Below, in pieces: positions 55,740-64,000 of a DNA stretch of 64,000 bases (within the stretch, counting starts at the first letter, position 1; the number at the start of each line of letters is the position of its first letter). This DNA comes from Sweltsa coloradensis (Eukaryota; Arthropoda; Insecta; Plecoptera; Chloroperlidae). The notes under the pieces are model-generated. The model was not told the DNA's origin, ran no database searches, and saw only the letters and a list, made by a program, of their open reading frames with translations. A program made the translations under genes and the position numbers. The stretch lies in contig JAMZAV010000167.1 of assembly GCA_024449915.1 (NCBI GenBank), positions 1,302,001 through 1,366,000 on the forward strand, written 5' to 3'.

Positions 55740-58700
55740 GAAAAAAAACGTGAGCTATAATGCAACGAATTATTTAGCACACTTTAACATAGGCCTAGAA
55801 ACAAAATTATTCGTAGAATTTGCTGAATTGGATTGACATATTTTTTATAATTTGTTCTTTGGTTTATCACTACACGCAAGCGCTGACAAAGGAATAATAT
55901 AATATATTTAAAGATTGATTCTATTAAATGAAATAATGAATATTTATTATGCGTTTGCTCAAACAAATACATAAACGGATACGTAAAGTCTATGTCAACT
56001 ATCTGATTCATCAGGATTTGCTTAATTATTTCCCCTCTGTATATGTGTTTCATCTTGGAACGTGGTTTGCTTTCTATAAAAAACGATAACTAAAATGAAC
56101 GATGATAAGTTGCAAGAGTATAGGTACTAATAGAAACGCCCGCCGCGCTTTATTGACAGGGAAAGCCGACTATACTTATGCTTGATTACGTACACTGTTC
56201 TGAATCTTACACTTTTTTTAATGTAAAGAATAATTTTAGCATCTTATACATATACTCCAGATATATTTTTACTGCCACACTTCGCTACGCTTGTTTGGCG
56301 TTGAAATTATGTTTTGAGCATTAGTGAAAATTTACCTTTAATTATTTGTAAATGTGTTTCTTTAAAATGTTGTTAAATAAAGCGGATTGACATACATTAA
56401 TGTATAAATAATTTATTAATAAGTAATTAAGTAACGAGTAATTAAGGAAAAGTTGCATGTCAAAAGTTGATCGGATTACGTAAGAAGACTCCCCATATAT
56501 TAGGTCACCGTGTTATCGCACTCACTTTAATTTGTTAACAACCTTATTGATCAGTCCGACCAATATTAAAAGTGTTTGTTGCAATCGCGAGCAGGAAGAG
56601 CTATGGCTGCGATTACCCTGTAATGCAATGCAGAGAACGTTTGTCGGGTGTCGACTGGCTACGCCAACCAGCCTCTTGATCGATTATAGATTATTTCAGA
56701 GTTGCAATGAACCAAGTGATAAATGTTTAACTAGCGCACTTACAATATGCCGTGTTCCATCGCCATTCACAGGAGACGTGAGGTGGGTCGGAAAGAGCCA
56801 ATCCCCCCTCTTACATGTGCATGATTCCATGATTCCACTTTTCTCACTTAAACTTACCTCATTCTGCATTCGAGACCGAAGTTTTTCTAAACGGTTCTTG
56901 TCGAGGATTTACTGAGCCAATCGACTGTTTGTTATGTCTACACGATCTGCTCTCAATGTACTAAGTCGTAACAAATCTCGAATGAGTCAATCAATATTGT
57001 TACAAAATAATACTCTATTGGCATTTTTTGGTACAAAATGCGCTATTCTATAATTGCAAGGAAGGAAACACAAAATATGATTTTGGAAACATGTGATTTA
57101 TAATTAACGATATTAAATTTTAATATGTAAACAAATGCACATTTTTTAAAAACAATATAATAACAATATGTAAAAATAAAATGTTTGTTTTTATTACTTA
57201 TCAAAGTTATAGTATGGTCAAAGGGGTGTCAATTCCAAATGAAACAATTAATTAACTTTTATTATTTATGTAGTAATAAAACTCACCGACGGTTAGGCTG
57301 CTCTACGTGAGGTAATGTTTCAAGATTTAATCACCAGCATTTTTCCACGTAGGCTTATTACTTAGGTAAGTAATTTATGCGATGCAATTAATGTTCTTTC
57401 TACAGTAACCCGCGTATAAACGGTTTTAATGAGATATTTCAATTATAATTTTTGTGCGATGAGATATCAATTTAAAATATATACAATATATTATGACATG
57501 TATTCCACCATTTAAACACCACCACCACCACCATTATATACCATCGATTCAAACCTACAGCATTCTTGATACAAGTACGTTAAACATATTGCTATCTTTA
57601 CCTAATAGTTTGACTTTAGTTTGCTATTGTTTCTACATCCTTCATAATATGTAAGTATACAAAATGTAAATCGAAGGCCCATGCCCAAAACTGGAATTTG
57701 ATCATCGGACCTCCTGCATTGGGTGCAAAAATGAATCCCCAGTACCATCGAATCAATTTGTTTGTAAAATTTCAGAAATAATACCTCGTCGTTGACGCTA
57801 AACAAGGTTCGTATTAGTGTGTCTAAATGATGTCGTCGGGTAGTGCGTGGTCGTTGCCGATGACTGAGAATCGTGTACGCGGGACGGAATGCGTCCACGG
57901 CGAGAAGATACCTCGGGTAATTTATAGGCACGATAACACCAACCAAGGTAGAAGGAAGGAATCAAAGCCAGGAATGCTGCGAGCACGCTCCGATCTCGAG
58001 GAGCGGAGGAGGACGTGCCCTCTTATCAACGCGATATACCCGACAACGCGCGACCAGCGCATTCCGAAAATAAGGTTGGTTGCAGAATTGTCTTCCGCAC
58101 TTGAAACAATGAGAATTTATAAAAATTATATCGAACAAGGCTTAAGTGCTCGTAATACCATGAGTGCACAATGCAACAAGAATTTATACAACATACATTT
58201 TGCCAGTTAAAACTTTCTTTCCGCCTTTCTTCCCTTTCGTATTTTTTCCTTCTTTCTAAATATTTCCTTCTTTCCTCATTTCTATATCTTTCTTTCTTAC
58301 AGATTATATTTTTATTTAGTTAATTTTTATTGTAACATCTCTATCCAATACATACAGTACAACTAAAGCAACTGTCCGATTGCTTTCTTCAACCGTTGGG
58401 GTAGTTTGGATTGCTCATTTAATTATTTCCTACACGTATATGTCAGCATTTCCAGTGGCAAAAATTGAACCCACTATCATCGCCCGAATTAGAGTATCCA
58501 CGCAAGCACTAATATCCCTCTATCAGCTGCAAGAAATTACAACATATTTGCGTTATGTGATTTTATCAATTCAATAACTTTGAAGATTTGGTTCAGGTTT
58601 CAAAACCTTGACAACAAGAATTAGAACCATTTTTTTATTGAGTATGAATTAGTATATTAGCAGGTCTCCGCTCATAGGTTATAAACTCGGGAGATTGGAT

Positions 58701-59900
58701 GCTTGGCTCCTACTGAACATACCGATATAGCGCCAAGGATATATATTATAACTCATAGTCATAAGGCAGAAGACAAACTTATACAGCTGTACCAAAAGAC
58801 TTGTTTTCATTTGAAATATTTGTTCAACACGTATTGTGGATACTAAAATATTATTCTGATGTATGTTAAAACACTCTCTCCACATTGTCACTCATATGAG
58901 ACGACAAAGCCACATCAATCAATAATTTATCTTTATTTAATGCATGCAACGAATGCAGCAACAAACCTGCTAAAACAAGACTCACACCTCATTTTAATTG
59001 ACAAATATACACACTTGCAATTTTAATGTGTAGATTTAAAACAAATTTTACCACTCAACGACTTTACTACCACTGTGGAAATATTTAAAATTAGCACCTA
59101 CTTCACAAGTCTATAAACGACGCTGCATAAAGGTAGATACGACAAGACACTATAAGCTATGGAAGCTGTCAGTTGAAAGGCGTAACAAAGAATACAGCTC
59201 ATAAAATCTTCTTGAGCCAGTACATTACGCTCGTTTACATTTACCTGTGTTTATACTAGAACGAGGTGAAGAAGTCATCGCATTCCTTTTAACTTTTGGT
59301 TCTGCAATGATTTCTTTTTAATGCCAGCATTGCTGTTAGTTTGGGTACTTTTTGGAAAGAAAGCACACATTTTAATAATTTGGTAGCTATAACAGTGATT
59401 TACAGAGTATTTTATACATTATGTTGTTGTGCAGGGTGCATCATAAGAATATTGCAAGCCACTTTTGCACGCAATGGGTCTGGGTCTGGGTCTGGGTGGC
59501 CAGTCCAAAACTAAAGCTCAAAACAAATTTTCAAAGTTGGAAAACAAACATGACATCTTTTTTCCGGTTTATGTTTAAAAAATTGGCGTAATGCATGTTT
59601 ATTGTAATTTGCAATGAAAATTAGATTTTTAATAAAATGTTTTCCTCTCATATTCGTAAGAATTAATTTGTGATATTCTTCATCCTGCGTCACATGAATT
59701 AGGAATTGTAAACTCACATCATTATTGATAATATAACTGTAATATGACCACCGTATAGGGGAATACATGGCACCCTATACCAGGTTTCCCTAGGCAAATT
59801 TTATTAAATTATCTCGATTGAAAATTTCATTTAATTTATGCACGATTCGTATACTATCCACGACATCGTTTGCAGTATGTTGTAACAAGCAAACCATGTA
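55740..59900. other. Gene desert with one CpG-rich patch
   Basis: The patch at about 57827-58075 is CpG-rich and open on both strands (plus 57827-58210; minus 57602-57946). It has no recognisable motif, so it is more likely regulatory than coding. A (CAC)n tract lies near 57520-57533 and a (GGGTCT)n tract near 59477-59498. Confidence 0.4.
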
Positions 59901-59904
59901 TGAA

Positions 59905-60205
59905 TGAGGAAGCAAAGCCCACCCCCCCCCCCCCCCCTTAAGCATCACTTTTCTGTCAATCCGTTCGTACGTGTGTCACTTCTCACACTAAAAACAGAAC
60001 ACGACCTCCGATTGACATGCGTTTTTATTAAGATTGCTCTTCATCAAAGATGGTACAGAATGGTCCTTGGGGTCAAGGGGGCGTGTCTATAATTTGTATG
60101 TCGTTTTAAGTACTCGGCACCTCCACCAAAGATTTCAATGCACAATCAGATTAAATTTGTGTGTTCATTTTCCACAATATGTTAATTATGTAGCGTTGTT
60201 CCCGT
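59905..60205 (+). repeat. Four-copy dispersed family, copy 3
   Basis: It shares TTAAGCATCACTTTTCTGTC, GTTCGTACGTGTGTCAC, CCTTGGGGTCAAGGGGGCG and CTCGGCACCTCCACCAAAG with copy 2, and AAGATTTCAATGCACAATC with copy 4. A run of 18 C (59921-59938) interrupts its left part. Confidence 0.7.
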
Positions 60206-60391
60206 ACCCCTGCTTTTAAATATGTATAACATAAGTTGTAAATATAGTTACCAATCCAAAGATAGCCTAGTGTGATATATTATAGTCTGTGCTATAATAA
60301 AATATGACTATCGCTTCCACGAAAGTCCTCGAGTGTGCAACGTTGTTTCGTCACACACACACATCCCATGCTAGTGATTAATCCCAATAAG

Positions 60392-60526
60392 TCAATGGTC
60401 TCCTATCTCCGTCATCTCTTCACGCCCCTCTACACTCGTCGGCGTATTCCTGCGCACGAGAAAGTGCAACACGCCTGCACCCCCGCATCGCTTGTCACCG
60501 TCAGCGGCGGCGTCAGCGGCGTCCAT
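60392..60526 (-). CDS. Weak candidate start exon or small frame (44 codons)
   Basis: In a CpG-rich patch on the minus strand an ATG in moderate context (AAACATGGAC) opens 44 codons, beginning MDAADAAADGDKRCGG, and ends at TGA. Alanine- and aspartate-rich N-termini are common in real genes but are also produced by GCC/GAC-rich repeats such as this (GGCGGCGTCAGCGGC is visible on the other strand). The plus strand is also open. No motif is seen. Confidence 0.18.
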   Translation of the reverse strand: MDAADAAADGDKRCGGAGVLHFLVRRNTPTSVEGREEMTEIGDH

Positions 60527-61404
60527 GTTTATGGGAGTGACTTGTCTAGGAACAACAAACACCTATTGCTTTGTAGGAGGCAATCGTGATCAGATTGGTA
60601 CATGTTAGACGTGTATTGGACCCTAGTGCAAGTTACTATCTAGCATGTATAATTAAAATAATCAAAACGTTTAAAAATACATGCACACTGTACTGAAACT
60701 GGATTCACTTACATGTGAAAGTAGAGATTAAAAATTACAAGCGCCCCAGGTAACAAATTGCAGTGTGAAGATATTTTTTTTTATGCCGGGCTATAATAGG
60801 CAATATAAATGAACAGGTTAGTGCGCAATCCATGTGTACCTATAAAGAATGTTATCTTTATGTTGAATATACAATGTTTGTAACAGATATTGTTATATGT
60901 TCACAATTAATATTTGATAAAGTATACTCGTTTCATATTGATAGACAATAAGACACCAGCCTTGTCACCTTTAGGGCCGATATAAATAACAACATGCCAA
61001 AACATATTTATAATAAACACAAATTTACAAATTAAATTTTAAACTTATAGTTGAGGTTAAGGTATCATACTTTTAACCAGGTTTGACCGGCGAGTAGTTT
61101 CTTACTATTGGGTAAGTAAGAAATATAAGCTCAAAACAACCTTCTCTTGCAGCTAAGACAGATCTTCCACGTGCATGGTGCTTGAGTTGGGGAAATCGAG
61201 CAAGATATAATATTACTTGATCTTTTTGTTAAATCAGTGGTCTGGAAAATCACCCAGTACGTGTACACCTGGCCTGGCCCCAAGTCAAACTTCCTTATTT
61301 CTCTTTCTATACCCAGTTGGAATCTCGGAGGAAGACTTGAAATAGATGCTCACTCTTCTGTTCTAGCGAAGGAGAGAATTTCAAAAAAAAAATATTTGAC
61401 AGAT

Positions 61405-61465
61405 ATTGTTCAAACGGAGGTCCCGGTTTCGATACCCGCCACCTGTAATCCTGACTAAAAGATTT
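61405..61465 (+). repeat. SINE fragment related to 20690-20770
   Basis: GGTCCCGGTTTCGATACCCG then TGTAATCCTGACT matches the box B region and tail of the 20690 SINE. Confidence 0.45.
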
Positions 61466-61489
61466 TTGCTATTCGTATTCATTCATTCA

Positions 61490-61925
61490 TTCATAATAAT
61501 AAGTATTATTATTTATTTCGAAATTGTACACATAATCGTATATTAAGCTGCACAACTCCATAGAAAGTTAGAAAAGGGCCATAAGGCCCCAGTCACAATG
61601 TGTCCAACTTACTATACCTATAAGTTATACCTCTTAAAACCACATTATAAAATAAATAATAATAATAATTCATAATTCTTTCGTTTCTATTTTCTTTTTT
61701 TTTCCACAACTTTTTTGTATTTGAACAATTAATTAATTGCATTTAATATTCTTTTTGAATTTGTTACCAAAATTGTTGTTTTAATGCATTCTTGTTGTAA
61801 TATTACTATTTCAAATATTTACTTGTGTCTGCATCTATGTTATTAGATTTATTTAGTTGTTCTCCTTTGTAAATCAGTTTTTAACTGAATAGGAAAGACG
61901 TTAAATAAATAAATAAAATAAAAAT
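61490..61925 (+). repeat. Retrotransposon 3' tail-like repeat, copy 2
   Basis: It matches 45780-46082 in block order and ends GAAAGACGTTAAATAAATAA followed by more (ATAA)n. GACGTTAAA with a short (TAAA)n end is characteristic of several animal non-LTR retrotransposon and derived SINE 3' ends. It follows directly on the SINE fragment at 61405-61465, so both may be one composite element. Confidence 0.55.
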
Positions 61926-62019
61926 GACCATGACTCGAAAATAGTTCCCCAATGCAATTGTCCCTGGTAAGGCTTCCCTTGAGGAACTAAAAAAATACAA
62001 GCACGTGGGTACAGGAGTA

Positions 62020-62315
62020 ACCAAAATAGAAGGCGAAGCTACATAATCAACAGATTGAGCAAGAAGAACATATAAATTAAATCGTGCATTGAAATCTTTG
62101 ACGGAGGCGCCGAGTACAGAAAATGATAAATTAAAAAATTATAGCTCTGCCCCCTTGGCCTCAATTGTGCCTAAAAAGATTCTTTATTATTCTTGTTGTA
62201 CGGCAAAATATGTCAAATTGTATGTCGCTTTTTATTGCGAGACGTGACACAATCACGCACGGACGGACGTTACAGAAAATCGATGCTTATACAGGAGAGC
62301 TTTGTTCCTTAATAA
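62020..62315 (-). repeat. Four-copy dispersed family, copy 4
   Basis: On the minus strand, TATAAGCATCGATTTTCTGT, CGTCCGTCCGTGCG, AGGCCAAGGGGGC, GTACTCGGCGCCTCCGTC and AAAGATTTCAATGCACGAT follow the same order as copies 2 and 3. Confidence 0.7.
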
Positions 62316-62781
62316 TTAACCGCCGAGATATATAAGTTAGATTTCAGTGGCGTATTGTTAGTGTTAATGAGTCGTAAAGGTGTTGTGAATGTAATACTAC
62401 TAGCATTGTCATTACTATTATCCGATGCTCCATGCTATATTATCTAGAACGAGTGTTTCTTCCTTGGAATGGCATGGAATGCAATGGGAGGGTCTTTACT
62501 ATTATATACTGCAGTGTGTGGGAATGAAACGAATAGGAGCACAACATATATCTATAAACCCATCATAAAAACGCGTCGTACACTAGTTCATCCTGCATGC
62601 AAATGACTCTGAATGCCGGAAGATCGGATCGCGGGGCTGCAATCCTGATGACCTTGGTGACTTGGATCCACCCTGGTTGTTGTAATAGCGAACAAGTGCT
62701 GATCAATAATGACACCTTATCTTAATGACTCGAGGTGTTGTTGTCGGTAATACGGACGGGAAAGTCTCGTACTAACGATCA

Positions 62782-62827
62782 TCTTCTTCTTCTTCTTCTT
62801 CTTCTTCGTCTTCTTCTTCTTCTTCTA
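62782..62827. repeat. (CTT)n microsatellite
   Basis: About fifteen CTT units with one interruption (CGT). Just upstream (62570-62760) is a higher-complexity patch with a perfect octamer ATGCAAAT at about 62598-62605. Confidence 0.9.
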
Positions 62828-62859
62828 TTTCACACACGTACAGCCAGACCATTGATTAA

Positions 62860-64000
62860 CGTTTCGTTCTAAGTAATTTAATTTAATTAGATGCGAACGA
62901 GGACAGAATACGATGGTGAATATGGCGCCTCATCATTGCCGTTTTTTTCCTGGTTTTAAACACTACTGTTCATAGTGAATAAATTAGTGGCATTGGGTAT
63001 ATCAATAATGCAATTACATGGAAATTAAAAAAGTTATAGTCCTGGACACCAGTGTGAAGTGACTAATTTGTGAATGACTAAAAGCTATGAACTTGCGCAA
63101 TGTACAATCCAAAGCTGTAATGAACTCAACATTTGTGTTGTAGAATAATGTTTATCTTTTTACTTAAATTAAGAGCATAGCGTTCACTATTTTCTCATAT
63201 ATTTTGGTCAATTCAATTAAGAATTTGGAATATTTATTAATTAGCGAATGATCATTAATAAGTAAACTATATTCAATAATGTAATGTCCTAAAAGCCCAA
63301 AATTTGATGCTAACAAAAGTAACGAATTGCTCCTTTCAATAAGATCACGATCATTGAAATGAAGGGTCAGATCTTAAAATGTGTATTTTAGTTTAGAACA
63401 TAAACAAGTAGGATAAAGTATTTCAATTTCAATACCAAGACTAAATTTTGTATTCCTTTTGCAACGTTATATTTGCTCTAAATTTTATCGTTGGTTGATA
63501 GTCTTCATCAATTAAGAAAATTGTAGCTAACTTTTGAAATGGAATTGAACTTTTGGCTGATAAAAATAAGCTGTTAATGAGTAATAACTGGTGTGTATTA
63601 CTAATTGATTTTTTATATTATAAGTTTATTAAAAATTTTCACGTCGTAACTAATATTAGCTTTTAATGGTTCAACCAATTTTTCATACTTTTTTATGTAT
63701 TTCGGCATCCCAATTAATTATCTCTTTCATAATAATACCACGTACAAATATTGACTGGATTTATAGATACGTGTCTGGAAAATATTCAATTGATGATCTG
63801 CTTATGCTACGAATACAAGAACAAAAAATAAGGTCAAGCCATGCAAGACCTCGTTCACAATCACACTAATATTTCACTAATAATTGCCTAGCGGTGTTAA
63901 TATTATTGAAGGCCTTATTACCTTATTTATTAGCGTAGGTATTCATCTTGCTGACTCTAATCAGGTATATCTAACGCGAGAGAGTTTCTAATGCTCTGTT
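62860..64000. other. AT-rich stretch without recognised features
   Basis: No gene, RNA or repeat family was recognised up to the window edge. Confidence 0.45.

Noticed and set aside
56855..56905. Minus-strand exon ending GAATGAGGTAAGTTT with a coiled-coil-like frame
   Set aside because: Only about 17 codons are open, a stop lies directly upstream, and no acceptor with a pyrimidine tract fits the frame.
57602..58210. Overlapping 114- and 127-codon frames on opposite strands
   Set aside because: Mutual overlap in a CpG-rich patch, no motif, and no convincing splice or start context.

Overview
This is a gene-poor stretch of an animal nuclear genome, probably an invertebrate. I cannot name the species. 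The reasons are AT-rich sequence with no long intact reading frames, tRNA-derived SINE heads, hAT-type elements with 8-bp target duplications, Helitron/Helentron sequences, microsatellites, and short frames bounded by spliceosomal-type splice signals. Nothing suggests a prokaryote, plasmid, virus or organelle.

Layout. (1) 1-6342: a decayed, partial Helentron (rolling-circle transposon). It keeps a DUF6570-like part, the Rep/HUH region (1365-2234), a truncated Pif1-type helicase (2239-3033), an endonuclease-like domain (4978-5505) and a cysteine-protease-like domain (5792-6347). Rep is fused to the back half of the helicase, so the catalytic middle is deleted. (2) 6343-23000: dense nested transposons. 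These are a small Helentron-derived non-autonomous family, a 423-bp MITE, a 1.85-kb hAT with another element nested in it, a 409-bp hAT MITE, several tRNA-type SINEs, LINE-like 3' fragments, a triplicated exon-like unit, a GC-rich island and a 91-bp tandem repeat. (3) 23000-30600: very AT-rich, homopolymer-rich, decayed repeats with two more Helentron-derived copies. (4) 30600-64000: a gene desert or intron-like stretch. It holds scattered repeats: two Helentron-derived copies, one hAT with a perfect 8-bp duplication, palindromes, a 31-bp minisatellite and a four-copy dispersed family. It also has a few CpG-rich patches and possible single exons.

The best-supported new observation is a Helentron-derived family (about 550-650 bp when intact). 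One end is a short hairpin followed by CTAG; in all six CTAG ends the next base is T. The other end carries the inverted copy of a subterminal motif. One locus (7372-7634) is a palindrome of two such ends. The autonomous-type Helentron at the left edge is a possible, unproven, source of the mobilising proteins.

Host coding content is thin. The only candidates are short open segments with plausible splice signals, mostly on the minus strand (10527-10716, 15118-15262, 30622-30701, 54719-54829), and a promoter-like segment at 20066-20300 that also faces the minus strand. I recognise no product for any of them, and all need transcript evidence.
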